DNA from: Eisenbergiella porci
GTDB taxonomy: Bacteria > Bacillota > Clostridia > Lachnospirales > Lachnospiraceae
NCBI RefSeq assembly: GCF_009696275.1
Contig: NZ_VUMI01000023.1
Span: 1-64,000, forward strand
Length of the DNA stretch: 64,000 nt
Direction: 5' to 3'
Below the pieces are notes generated by a model. It ran no database searches. It had not been told where the DNA came from and saw only the letters and a list, made by a program, of their open reading frames with translations. Below, one piece after another: positions 1 through 7,714 of this stretch; within the stretch, counting starts at the first letter, position 1; every line of letters starts with the position of its first letter. A program made the position numbers and the translations under genes.

Positions 1-126
1 ACAGGTTTGATTGTTTAGACAACGAAATCTACTAACCGATGGAACGCCGTGTGCGGTGAAAGTCGCATGCACGGTGTGAAGTGGGGGAAAAGCCTGAGAT
101 GATATCAGGGGCTTACCTATCACTAT
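1..126 (+). ncRNA. Group II intron, 3' end (domains V and VI)
   Basis: Positions 44-77 fold into a canonical 34-nt domain V: a lower stem, a two-base bulge (T68 G69), an upper stem and a GAAA tetraloop at 58-61, with every other base paired (some G.U). A domain VI-like stem follows, with arms AAGCCTGA (about 90-97) and TCAGGGGCTT (about 105-114) and an unpaired A at 115. The intron ends ...CTAT at 126, which fits the family's 3' AY end. The exon begins at 127 and restores a VirB4 reading frame if the upstream exon ends in one base (probably G, giving GAG). The intron-encoded reverse transcriptase should lie upstream of the window. Bases 1-43 would be the end of domain IV and the linker. The exact splice point is inferred. 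Confidence 0.88.
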
Positions 127-371
127 AGAACAGCGACTTCATCATCATGCTCAACCAGGCGGCGGGGGACCGCGCCATCCTGGCGAAGCAGCTCAACATT
201 TCGCCCCACCAGCTCTCCTATGTGACCCACTCCGGCGAGGGTGAGGGGCTGCTGTTTTTCGGCAATGTCATCCTGCCCTTCGTGGACCGTTTCCCCACCG
301 ACCTGGAACTCTACAAGATCATGACGACCAAGCTGACGGAGGTCAGGAAGCGGGAGGTGGACAATGGCTGA
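127..371 (+). CDS. VirB4-like conjugation ATPase, C-terminal exon (partial)
   Basis: Only the last 80 residues are present. They begin NSDFIIMLNQAA and include PHQLSYVTHSGEGEGL and a final DLELYKIMTTK segment, which match the C terminus of VirB4/TrsE-like ATPases of Clostridia ICEs. These enzymes power the type IV secretion channel at the inner membrane. The Walker A and B motifs lie upstream of the window. The frame is closed by TAG at 126-128 if read through the intron, so the gene needs splicing to be expressed. An internal ATG at 147 is not a credible start. The stop overlaps the next gene by 8 bp, as in a transfer operon. Family assignment is good; activity depends on the unseen half. 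Confidence 0.85.
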
Positions 372-2277
372 TAAGGCGCGCCGCCTCCATTTTACGGAGG
401 ATGAGCTTTCTGACCGGGACATCCGCAGGGCGGCGAAAAAGGCGGACAAGGCCGCCGATAAAGCGGACCGGGCGAATGAGAAGCTCCCGACCAAGAGGCG
501 TGTGCGTATCATCCGTGACAGTGGCAGGGCGGAGGCCGTGGACGAGCGGCTCTCGGATAAGCTCCACCAGTCCCGGCAGTCCTCCAAGGCGGACCGGGAA
601 AAGGAGAAAGCCCCATCCAAAAGGAAACCCCGCACCACCGCCAGAAGCGGCAAGGTGGAGGCCACCGCGGAGCGGCTCTCGGACAAGCTGCGCCGGTCGC
701 CGCAGTCCACCATAGCCGCAAGGGGCAAGCTCCGTATCGAGGTGACAGAAGTCACCGCCCAGAAGCCGGGGGCGGGTGGCCGGGCGGCGGTGAACGCCCC
801 CGCCGCTGCCCTCTACGCGGCAAGGAACACCGTCCGGGATGCCGTGGGCCGGTCGGACGATGACGGTGAGGGCAACTCCGGCGCGGACGCCCTGCAAAGC
901 GGGGAGTCCACGGTGCGGAACGCCGGGAACGTCGTGAACAACCGCCATTACAGCCACAAGCTGAAACAGTACGACAAGGCGGCGAGGCTGGAGCGGAAGT
1001 CGGACAGCGCCAATGTGGAGGCCCTGTACCAGCGGGAGCGCCACAATTCCCCCAACCATTCCTCCAATCCCATCTCCAAGTGGCGGCAGAAGCAGGAACT
1101 GAAAAAGCGGTATATGGAGGCCAAGGCCAGCGGCAAAGCCGGGGCTTCCGGGGCGGCGAAGGGCGGAAAAAAGGCCACCGAGGGAACGAAGTCACTGGTG
1201 GATAAAGGGATTGAGTTTGTAAAGGAGCATCCCAAAGCCATCCTTATCGCTGGTGTCCTGGGGCTGCTCATCATGCTCATCGCCGGGATGTTCTCATCCT
1301 GCACCGCCATGTTCGCCGGGAGCGGGAACGCGGTGCTGGGGACCTCCTACACGGCAGAGGACGCTGACATCATCGGAGCAGATGCGGACTATTCCGCTCT
1401 GGAGACTGCCCTCAATCACCAGATAAGCAATATCGAAAGCACCCACCCCGGCTATGACGAGTACCGCTACGACCTGGCGGAGATCGGCCACAACCCCTAT
1501 GAGCTGGCCTCCTACCTGACCGTCCTGTTCGAGGACTACACCAGGGCGGAGGTCCAAAGCACCCTGCAAAGCCTGTTCGCCCAGCAGTACACCCTCACCC
1601 TCACGCCGGAGGTGGAGGTGCGCTACCGCACAGAGACCCGGACGGACAGCGAGGGCAACGACTACGACGTGGAAGTGCCGTACAACTATCATATCCTCAA
1701 TGTGAAGCTGACCAACAAGGGGCTGGGGGCGGTGATCCGGGCCTCCGGGCTGACGACGGAGCAGGCTGACCGCTATGATGTGCTGATGACCACCAGCGGC
1801 AACCGTTCGGAGCTGTTCGGGGAGGATGTGTACGGCGTGTCCGGGGGTGAGTACACGGACTATGACATCCCCGGCGAGGCGCTGACCGATGAGAGATTCC
1901 GCAGGATGATAACCGAGGCGGAGAAGTATCTGGGCTACCCCTATGTGTGGGGTGGTTCCAACCCGTCCACTTCCTTTGACTGTTCCGGCTTCGTGTCGTG
2001 GGTCATCAACCACAGCGGCAACGGCTGGAGCGTGGGGAGGCTGGGGGCCAAGGGACTGAAAGGGATATGCGACATCATCCCGCCCGACCAGGCGAAACCG
2101 GGAGACCTGATCTTCTTCCACCACACCTACGACGCCCCGGACCCCAGCGACGCCACCCATGTGGGCATCTATGTGGGCGATGGGATGATGATCCACTGCG
2201 GAAATCCCATCTCCTACGCCAGCACCGAGAGTAACTATTGGCAGAACCACTTCCTATGCTTCGGGCGCATCAGGTGA
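364..2277 (+). CDS. Membrane C40 (NlpC/P60) peptidase, CD1108-like transfer protein
   Basis: 637 residues. Residues 1-290 are highly charged (K/R/D/E-rich) and probably cytoplasmic. A hydrophobic segment at about 292-315 (AILIAGVLGLLIMLIAGMF) is the single membrane span. A linker domain follows, then an NlpC/P60 domain from about 515. The catalytic Cys is C540 (in FDCSGF) and the His is H599 (THVGIYVG); H611 (MIHCGNP) is the third polar residue. The family cleaves peptidoglycan stem peptides, and here it most likely opens the wall for the conjugation channel. It overlaps the VirB4 gene and is followed by a DUF4315 gene, the standard order in these ICEs. Confidence 0.9.
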   Translation: MADKARRLHFTEDELSDRDIRRAAKKADKAADKADRANEKLPTKRRVRIIRDSGRAEAVDERLSDKLHQSRQSSKADREKEKAPSKRKPRTTARSGKVEATAERLSDKLRRSPQSTIAARGKLRIEVTEVTAQKPGAGGRAAVNAPAAALYAARNTVRDAVGRSDDDGEGNSGADALQSGESTVRNAGNVVNNRHYSHKLKQYDKAARLERKSDSANVEALYQRERHNSPNHSSNPISKWRQKQELKKRYMEAKASGKAGASGAAKGGKKATEGTKSLVDKGIEFVKEHPKAILIAGVLGLLIMLIAGMFSSCTAMFAGSGNAVLGTSYTAEDADIIGADADYSALETALNHQISNIESTHPGYDEYRYDLAEIGHNPYELASYLTVLFEDYTRAEVQSTLQSLFAQQYTLTLTPEVEVRYRTETRTDSEGNDYDVEVPYNYHILNVKLTNKGLGAVIRASGLTTEQADRYDVLMTTSGNRSELFGEDVYGVSGGEYTDYDIPGEALTDERFRRMITEAEKYLGYPYVWGGSNPSTSFDCSGFVSWVINHSGNGWSVGRLGAKGLKGICDIIPPDQAKPGDLIFFHHTYDAPDPSDATHVGIYVGDGMMIHCGNPISYASTESNYWQNHFLCFGRIR

Positions 2278-2288
2278 AAGGAGCAAAA

Positions 2289-2591
2289 ATGAGCGAGAAA
2301 CTGGACAGGATCGGGGCCGACCGGGACCGCGCAAAGGAGAAGCGCGACCAGTGGGACGCCCGCTACAAGGAACTTTGCCAGAAGTATATCCAGCAGGAGA
2401 ACACGGAGATCCATGAGATGGTGCGGGCGCAGAACCTGACCCCGGACCAGCTTGCGGAGGTCCTGAAAGCCCTGCAAGGCGGGCTGTTCCCCGCCCCGGC
2501 TGCCATGCCGGGTGCGGGCGCGCCGGGGATGCAGGCTGGCCGTGACAACAACACTTCTGAGATCAAGGAGGATGAACAGGATGAAATTTAA
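2289..2591 (+). CDS. DUF4315 family ICE protein
   Basis: 100 residues. The start is taken at ATG 2289 because AAAGGAG lies 7-13 bases upstream; an in-frame ATG at 2238 lies inside the preceding gene and has no such site. The N-terminal two thirds (EKLDRIGADRDRAKEKRDQW onward) is a charged helix likely to form a coiled coil, ending in a motif of the type TEIHEMVRAQNLTPDQLAEV that is typical of DUF4315. The tail is Pro/Gly/Ala-rich, then acidic. The function is unknown; the family is found almost only in conjugative elements, between the C40 peptidase and the DUF4366 protein, as here. Confidence 0.85.
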   Translation: MSEKLDRIGADRDRAKEKRDQWDARYKELCQKYIQQENTEIHEMVRAQNLTPDQLAEVLKALQGGLFPAPAAMPGAGAPGMQAGRDNNTSEIKEDEQDEI

Positions 2592-3837
2592 GAGCATGAT
2601 CGCCGGCCTTCTGGCTGGCGTTCTGATGATGGGGAACCTCTCCGCCGTCTGCTTTGCGACGGAGGGCGCCCCGGCCCCCACCAGCGGGGCCACAGAGACG
2701 GAGGCCGTGGAGACTGCCCCCGCTGAAACGGATGAGACTGCCGGGGTCGCTTCGGAGGACGGCAGCCCCGCCCTGCCTGACGGCGTTACCCTTGGCACAA
2801 AGGTCGTCCTGCCGGAGGGCGTGAGCATCGGTGAGGATGGGAAGATCACCTTTTCCGCCCAGGGCATGGAGCAGATCATGGCCGCCCTGATGGGCGGCGA
2901 GGCCGGTGGGGACACCGATACCGCCCCCGATACCGAGCCGGAGACTGAGCCGGAGGCCGTCACCGTTGGCACAGTTAATGTCCGCAGCGACACCTACCTG
3001 AACCTCCGCTCCGGCTCCGGCCTGGAGCATTCCGTGATCGGGCATCTGCTCCGGGGGACCGAGGTGGAAGTCGTTGGCGAGGACGGCGACTGGTATCAGG
3101 TCGTGATCCCGGAGGCCACCGGGTATGTCTACAAGGACTATCTGGATGTGACGGAACAGGAGGCCCCCGCCGCCCCGTCTGAGGAGGACGGGCAGGATGC
3201 GCCTGACCCCGGCAGCGGCTTTGACGAGGACACCCTGATGATGCTCCTGCTGATGATGAGCATGGGCAATACCGACACGGCAGAGCCTCCCTCCACCGCC
3301 CTCACCCCGGACGGCAACCTGAAGCTGGTGGACGATTATGACGAGGCCCATGCGGACGGCTCCGGCAAGCAGTTCATCACGCTGGTGACAAAGGCCGGGA
3401 ATACCTTCTACCTCATCATCGACCGGGATGACGAGGGGGAGCAGACCGTCCACTTCCTGAACCTGGTGGACGAGGCGGACCTGCTGGCCCTGATGGACGA
3501 GGAGGAAGCGGCAAAGTACACCAAGCCTGAGCCGGAGGTCCAGCCGCCCGCCGAGACCCAGGAGCCGGAGGATGGGGAGGACAAGCCGGACGAGGAAAAG
3601 CCCGCGCCCAAAGCGAACCCCCTGCCCGCCCTGCTTCTTGTGCTGGCACTGCTGGGCGGAGGCGGCTTCTTCGCCTACACGAAGTTCTTCAAGGGCGGCG
3701 GGAAGAAGGAACAGGCAAAGCCCGACCCGGACGCGGATTATCTGGATGATGACGAGGACTACGGCCTCCCGGAGGACATTGGGCTTGACGATGAGGACGA
3801 GGATGGCTTTGACGGGTCGGACGATGAGCCGGTCTAA
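2581..3837 (+). CDS. Exported SH3b/DUF4366 membrane protein (CD1107-like)
   Basis: 418 residues from ATG 2581, chosen because AGGAGG at 2566-2571 lies 9 bases upstream; the ATG at 2572 abuts that site. A signal peptide (MKFKSMIAGLLAGVLMMG) is followed by a Thr/Glu/Pro-rich region, a bacterial SH3 domain at about 135-195 (VNVRSDTYLNLRSGSG... GYVYKDYL), a DUF4366 region around residue 280 (KQFITLVTKAGNTFYLIIDR), an acidic linker, one transmembrane segment near residue 350 (LPALLLVLALLGGGGFFAY) and a very acidic C-tail. Inferred role: a wall-binding accessory of the conjugation apparatus, anchored in the membrane. It overlaps the DUF4315 gene by 11 bp. Confidence 0.88.
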   Translation: MKFKSMIAGLLAGVLMMGNLSAVCFATEGAPAPTSGATETEAVETAPAETDETAGVASEDGSPALPDGVTLGTKVVLPEGVSIGEDGKITFSAQGMEQIMAALMGGEAGGDTDTAPDTEPETEPEAVTVGTVNVRSDTYLNLRSGSGLEHSVIGHLLRGTEVEVVGEDGDWYQVVIPEATGYVYKDYLDVTEQEAPAAPSEEDGQDAPDPGSGFDEDTLMMLLLMMSMGNTDTAEPPSTALTPDGNLKLVDDYDEAHADGSGKQFITLVTKAGNTFYLIIDRDDEGEQTVHFLNLVDEADLLALMDEEEAAKYTKPEPEVQPPAETQEPEDGEDKPDEEKPAPKANPLPALLLVLALLGGGGFFAYTKFFKGGGKKEQAKPDPDADYLDDDEDYGLPEDIGLDDEDEDGFDGSDDEPV

Positions 3838-3923
3838 GCGGAGCCATCTGTATCTGATGGAACAGTCTGCGGCTGGCGGCTGAGACCAGCCGCAAACCCT
3901 TTTGTAGAACAGGAGGTGCGGCT

Positions 3924-4061
3924 ATGCGTATTGACCCCCGAAGGTTTCTTGAACTTCTGGTCCTCCTGATGATCTGCCTGTGGCTGATGGTCATTTATCT
4001 GGCCGGCTTCCCAAATGCCTATGGCGGATATGCCGCATCCATGTTACAATGGGTGCAGTAA
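3924..4061 (+). CDS. Small single-pass membrane protein (45 aa)
   Basis: A short open frame with a strong ribosome site, AGGAGGT at 3911-3917, and ATG at 3924. The product starts MRIDPRRFLELLVLLMIC and has one hydrophobic helix (about residues 9-28), then a short Gly/Tyr-rich tail. It sits between the DUF4366 gene and the next transfer-operon gene with no terminator, so it is probably co-transcribed. I do not recognise a family; small membrane proteins at this place in ICE operons are common. The coding call rests on the ribosome site and the clean hydrophobic helix. Confidence 0.6.
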   Translation: MRIDPRRFLELLVLLMICLWLMVIYLAGFPNAYGGYAASMLQWVQ

Positions 4062-4079
4062 TGTCCGGGAGGTGATGGC

Positions 4080-4556
4080 GTGGGCGCAAGGGAATGGAAA
4101 GACCTGAAAGCAAAACAGAAACAGAAATTATCCGAGGTCATGTTCGGCGTGGTCTGCGCCCATTACAAGGAGCATGGGCAGATGCCCGCCGGTGCGGAAC
4201 TGGAGAAGCTGGCAAAGGCGGCCTTTACCAAGATACAAGGCCGTGGGCTGGGGCTGTCCTATGAGACCGTCCATGATGTTTTCCTGAAAAAACAGGCCAG
4301 ATTTACGGAGCGGATCGAGAAGAACGGCCTCCCGGAGCCGCCGAAGCCCAGGGTGAAGAAAACCGAGGCGGAGAAGCTGGCGATCAAGCGGGCCGCCCGG
4401 AAACGGAAAAAGGCGAGGCTGGCGGCGCAGGAGCAGCAGAGCTTGCCGGAGCAGGACGGCCGCTTCTTTTATATCGCCGGGTACACCTCCGGGGGCGCCC
4501 CCTATGGCGTCACCTGGGAGGAGATGGGACTGGAACCCTGGGAAGAACTGGAGTAG
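4080..4556 (+). CDS. Conserved ICE protein of unknown function, basic C-terminal half
   Basis: 158 residues from GTG 4080; GGAGGTG at 4068-4074 sets the start, and the nearby ATG at 4075 is out of frame. The N-terminal half looks helical (KQKQKLSEVMFGVVCAHYKE). Residues 90-125 are strongly basic (PRVKKTEAEKLAIKRAARKR), suggesting nucleic-acid or membrane contact. The C terminus (GYTSGGAPYGVTWEEMGLE) is acidic and aromatic. No enzyme motif is visible. It lies 11 bp before the HExxH gene, in the same operon. Confidence 0.7.
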   Translation: MGAREWKDLKAKQKQKLSEVMFGVVCAHYKEHGQMPAGAELEKLAKAAFTKIQGRGLGLSYETVHDVFLKKQARFTERIEKNGLPEPPKPRVKKTEAEKLAIKRAARKRKKARLAAQEQQSLPEQDGRFFYIAGYTSGGAPYGVTWEEMGLEPWEELE

Positions 4557-4567
4557 GAGGTGCGGAT

Positions 4568-5383
4568 ATGGGCCGCTACACGGAGCAGGAACTGAGGGAC
4601 ATCTTTTATGACGCCCTGGACTTCTTCAACGAAGCCCTTGACTCCGGCATCACAAGGGACAACACCGTCCTTGCGTTCTTCACCCCGGAAAACGGGCTGG
4701 ATGTCTATGAGCAGTTCTGCCGGGAGCATTTTCCGAAGAACCTGGACGAGGACTACAAGGCGGAGGGCTATTTCCAGACCTTTGCGGCACAGGCTTTTTG
4801 GGGCAAGGGGCAGTACGGCGTGATGATACGCGCAGACATCGACTTCCCCCTGCCGGAGCTGCACCGTGTTTTCCTCCATGAAATATCCCACCTGTTCTGC
4901 TGTGAGAACGAGATCGAGGGCGGCGGCTTTTTTGACCGCTACTGCATGGGCAGCGGGGCGGAGGATGGCATGATGAACGCCGGGTACGCGGTCTGGCGGG
5001 AGGCTGTGGCTGACATCATGGCCGATTCCATCCTGAGCGAGTACACGTCCCTGACGCTGGCGGATGTCCGGGAGGAGGTCGGGCGGCTCTACCGTATGCT
5101 GTCCCCGGCAGACCCGGACTCGAAGAAATGTATGTCGCTGATCCTCGTGTATGTCATGGCTACAAGGGAGGTCGGCGGCGTGACGGAGTGGGCCGATGCG
5201 GAGGCGGGGCTGAAACAGCGTCTTGGGCTGGAAGACCCGGCATTGTATGCCGTCCTCAAGATGGCCTTTGACAATCTGCACCGCTCCCCGTTCTGGTCCA
5301 TCACCCCGGACTTTATCATGGAACTGGGCGAAGCCTACCTCTCCCTCCTGTCGCACAAATTCCTCCGGGAGAACCTTTCCTGA
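4568..5383 (+). CDS. HExxH-containing putative zinc metallopeptidase-like ICE protein
   Basis: 271 residues, with AGGAGGT just upstream of ATG 4568. The frame contains LHEISHLF, a zincin HExxH motif with H104, E105 and H108, and 37 residues further on EAVADIMAD, where E145 is a plausible third zinc ligand (gluzincin-like spacing). No signal peptide or membrane segment is visible, so a cytoplasmic place is likely. The substrate is unknown; it could act on a host or transfer protein, or the motif could be structural. It is followed by a terminator and then topoisomerase III. The motif is seen directly; peptidase activity is inferred. Confidence 0.7.
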   Translation: MGRYTEQELRDIFYDALDFFNEALDSGITRDNTVLAFFTPENGLDVYEQFCREHFPKNLDEDYKAEGYFQTFAAQAFWGKGQYGVMIRADIDFPLPELHRVFLHEISHLFCCENEIEGGGFFDRYCMGSGAEDGMMNAGYAVWREAVADIMADSILSEYTSLTLADVREEVGRLYRMLSPADPDSKKCMSLILVYVMATREVGGVTEWADAEAGLKQRLGLEDPALYAVLKMAFDNLHRSPFWSITPDFIMELGEAYLSLLSHKFLRENLS

Positions 5384-5416
5384 AACAGGCGGCGGGCAAA
5401 ACTTTATAAAAACCGT

Positions 5417-5455
5417 AAAGCGGACAAGGATCACACATCTTTGCCCGCTTTTTTT
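5417..5455 (+). terminator. Rho-independent terminator after the first transfer operon
   Basis: Left arm AAAGCGGACAAGGAT at 5417-5431 pairs with ATCTTTGCCCGCTTT ending at about 5451 (one mismatch, one G.U), followed by a T run to 5455. It separates the operon ending at 5383 from topB, although read-through is possible. Confidence 0.75.
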
Positions 5456-5509
5456 GATGCCCAAAATCGGGCGAAAACAGTTGATTTTTTCAGAAAGGAG
5501 CAACTGCCT

Positions 5510-7714
5510 ATGAGCAAGTTAGTGATCTGCGAGAAGCCCTCAGTGGCGCAGAGCATCGGCAAGGTGCTGGGCGCCTCGAAGCGGTGTGACGGCTATCTGG
5601 AGGGCGGCGGGTATATCGTGAGCTGGTGCGTGGGCCATCTGGTGGAGCTGGCCCAGCCGGAGGCTTACGGTGAGACCTACGCCAAGTGGCGGCTGGAGGA
5701 CCTGCCCATCCTGCCGGAGAAGTGGCGGTACCAGGTGTCCCCGTCCACCAAGAAGCAGTTCCAGATTTTGAAGGGGCTGATGGGCCGGGAGGATGTCGCC
5801 TCCATCGTGGAGGCCACCGACGCCGGACGGGAGGGCGAGCTGATCTTTCGGCTGGTCTACCACCAGTGCAAGTGCAAAAAGCCCTTTGAGCGGCTCTGGA
5901 TCTCCTCTATGGAGGACGCTGCCATCCGGGAGGGCTTCGCCCGCCTGAGACCGGGAACGGAATACGACGCCTTGTATGAGGCTGCCCTGTGCCGGGAGCG
6001 CGCCGACTGGATCGTCGGCATCAACGCCACCCGGCTTTTCTCATGCAAGTACGGCCCCACCCTCAATGTGGGCCGGGTGATGACGCCCACGCTGGCGATG
6101 GTCTGCGGACGGGAGGCGGCGATCAGCGGCTTTCAGTCCGAGCCGTTCTACACGGTCCAGCTTGTGCCGGAGGGCTTTGCGGCGAACGGAGAGCGTATGA
6201 AGGAAAAGACCGAGGCGGAGAAGGTGGCGGAGGAGTGCCGCAGGGCTGGTACAGCCACCGTGGTAAAGTCGGAGCGTAAGGACCGGACGGAGAAGCCCCC
6301 GGCGCTTTATGACCTGACCTCCCTTCAGCGGGACGCCAACCGCCAGTTGGGATATACGGCGCAGCAGACCCTGGACTACACCCAGAGCCTCTATGAGAAG
6401 AAACTCGTCACCTACCCCCGGACGGACAGCCGCTACCTCACGGAGGACATGGCGGGGATGCTGCCGGGGCTGGTGGAAATGGTGCAGAAAAAGCGGGACA
6501 TCTCCCCGGACGCCCCCGTCCCCGTGAACGCCGCTCAGGTCATCAACGGGAAAAAGGTCAGCGACCACCACGCCATCATCCCCACGAAAACGCTGGAGTC
6601 CGCCGACCTCGCCGCCCTGCCCTCCGGGGAGCTGGCGGTGCTGGACCTGATCGCCCTGCGCCTCGTCTGCGCCGTGGGCGACCCCTGCCGCTACTCGGAG
6701 ACCACCGTCACACTGGAGTGCGCCGGACACCAGTTCAAGTCCAAGGGCAAGACGGTCGCGGACCCCGGCTGGCGGGCGTATGTCTCCGCCGCTGACGGGG
6801 AGAAGGACGGGGACGATGCGCCGCCCATCCCCGCCCTTTCGGAGAATGCGGAGCTGCCCCTCGCCAGGGTGGAGTTGAAAGAGGGCAAGACAACGCCCCC
6901 CAAACGGTTCACGGAGGACACCCTCCTCCAGAGCATGGAGACAGCCGGGGCCGAGGAGATGCCCGAAGATGTGGAGCGCAAGGGCATCGGAACCCCTGCT
7001 ACCCGCGCCGCCATCATCGAGAAGCTGGTGCAGAAGGGCTTTGTGGAGCGCAAGGGGGACAAGAAGGCCAAGGCGCTGGTCCCTACGGACAAGGGCCGCG
7101 CCCTGGCCGCCGTAGTGCCGGAACAGATACAGTCCCCCTCCATGACGGCGGAGTGGGAGGAGAAGCTGCTGGGCATTGAGAAGGGCGGCTATGCGCCTGA
7201 CGATTTCATGCGGGAGATCGCCGGGATGGTGACGGACCTCGTGAAGAACTATGAGACAGTGAAAGGAGTGGAGATCAAGATGCCGGGTAACAGCAAGGTG
7301 ATCGGGAGCTGCCCCCACTGCGGGGCGGACGTGGCGGAGCGTGACAAGGGCTGGTTTTGCACTCATAGGGTTCCCACAAAATCGTCAGATTTTGTGGGAG
7401 AAGGAGGAGCAACGGAACGGAGCGGATGCTCGCCGCAAGGCGGGCGCAGCGGAGTGGAGTTTGTGACGACGCAGTGCCGCTTCGTCCTCTGGAAGGACAA
7501 CGCCTACTTCAAGAAGATCGGCAAGCACCTGACCGCTGGCATGGCCGAGAAGCTGGTGAAGGAGGGGCGCATCAAGCTGAAGGACTGCAAGAGCCAGCGG
7601 ACGGGCAAGACCTACAACGCCGATGTCCTGCTCACCACCGAGGAGGACGGCCGGGCGAAGTTCCAGATGGAGTTCGACAACAGCGGGAAGAAAAGCGGAG
7701 GAAAGAAGAATTGA
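5510..7714 (+). CDS. topB: DNA topoisomerase III with an insertion in its zinc ribbon
   Basis: 734 residues. ATG 5510 is preceded by AAAGGAG; the in-frame ATG at 5441 lies in the terminator. The Toprim domain is N-terminal (KLVICEKPSVAQSIG; EATDAGREGELIF near residue 105). The active-site tyrosine is Y302 in KLVTYPRTDSRYL. Type IA topoisomerases pass single strands through a transient 5'-phosphotyrosyl break; ICE copies probably resolve DNA during transfer or replication. The C-terminal zinc ribbon begins CPHCGADV, but between its third and fourth cysteines there are about 38 extra residues (618-655) encoded by a hairpin-bearing element, described separately. The frame stays open, so the enzyme is probably made; zinc binding may be altered. 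The stop overlaps the TTG start of the methylase gene. Confidence 0.93.
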   Translation: MSKLVICEKPSVAQSIGKVLGASKRCDGYLEGGGYIVSWCVGHLVELAQPEAYGETYAKWRLEDLPILPEKWRYQVSPSTKKQFQILKGLMGREDVASIVEATDAGREGELIFRLVYHQCKCKKPFERLWISSMEDAAIREGFARLRPGTEYDALYEAALCRERADWIVGINATRLFSCKYGPTLNVGRVMTPTLAMVCGREAAISGFQSEPFYTVQLVPEGFAANGERMKEKTEAEKVAEECRRAGTATVVKSERKDRTEKPPALYDLTSLQRDANRQLGYTAQQTLDYTQSLYEKKLVTYPRTDSRYLTEDMAGMLPGLVEMVQKKRDISPDAPVPVNAAQVINGKKVSDHHAIIPTKTLESADLAALPSGELAVLDLIALRLVCAVGDPCRYSETTVTLECAGHQFKSKGKTVADPGWRAYVSAADGEKDGDDAPPIPALSENAELPLARVELKEGKTTPPKRFTEDTLLQSMETAGAEEMPEDVERKGIGTPATRAAIIEKLVQKGFVERKGDKKAKALVPTDKGRALAAVVPEQIQSPSMTAEWEEKLLGIEKGGYAPDDFMREIAGMVTDLVKNYETVKGVEIKMPGNSKVIGSCPHCGADVAERDKGWFCTHRVPTKSSDFVGEGGATERSGCSPQGGRSGVEFVTTQCRFVLWKDNAYFKKIGKHLTAGMAEKLVKEGRIKLKDCKSQRTGKTYNADVLLTTEEDGRAKFQMEFDNSGKKSGGKKN
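7361..7474 (+). repeat. In-frame palindromic insertion element inside topB
   Basis: About 114 bp between the codons for the third and fourth zinc-ribbon cysteines (TGC 7358 and TGC 7475). It contains a perfect 11-bp inverted repeat, CCCACAAAATC (7373-7383) and GATTTTGTGGG (7388-7398), with loop GTCA, and a second hairpin around CGCC GCAA GGCG (7431-7442). Its length is a multiple of three and its frame has no stop, so it adds residues without breaking the gene. Relatives of topoisomerase III have only about four residues between these cysteines. The edges are placed by comparison with the usual protein and are accurate to a few bases. Confidence 0.7.
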
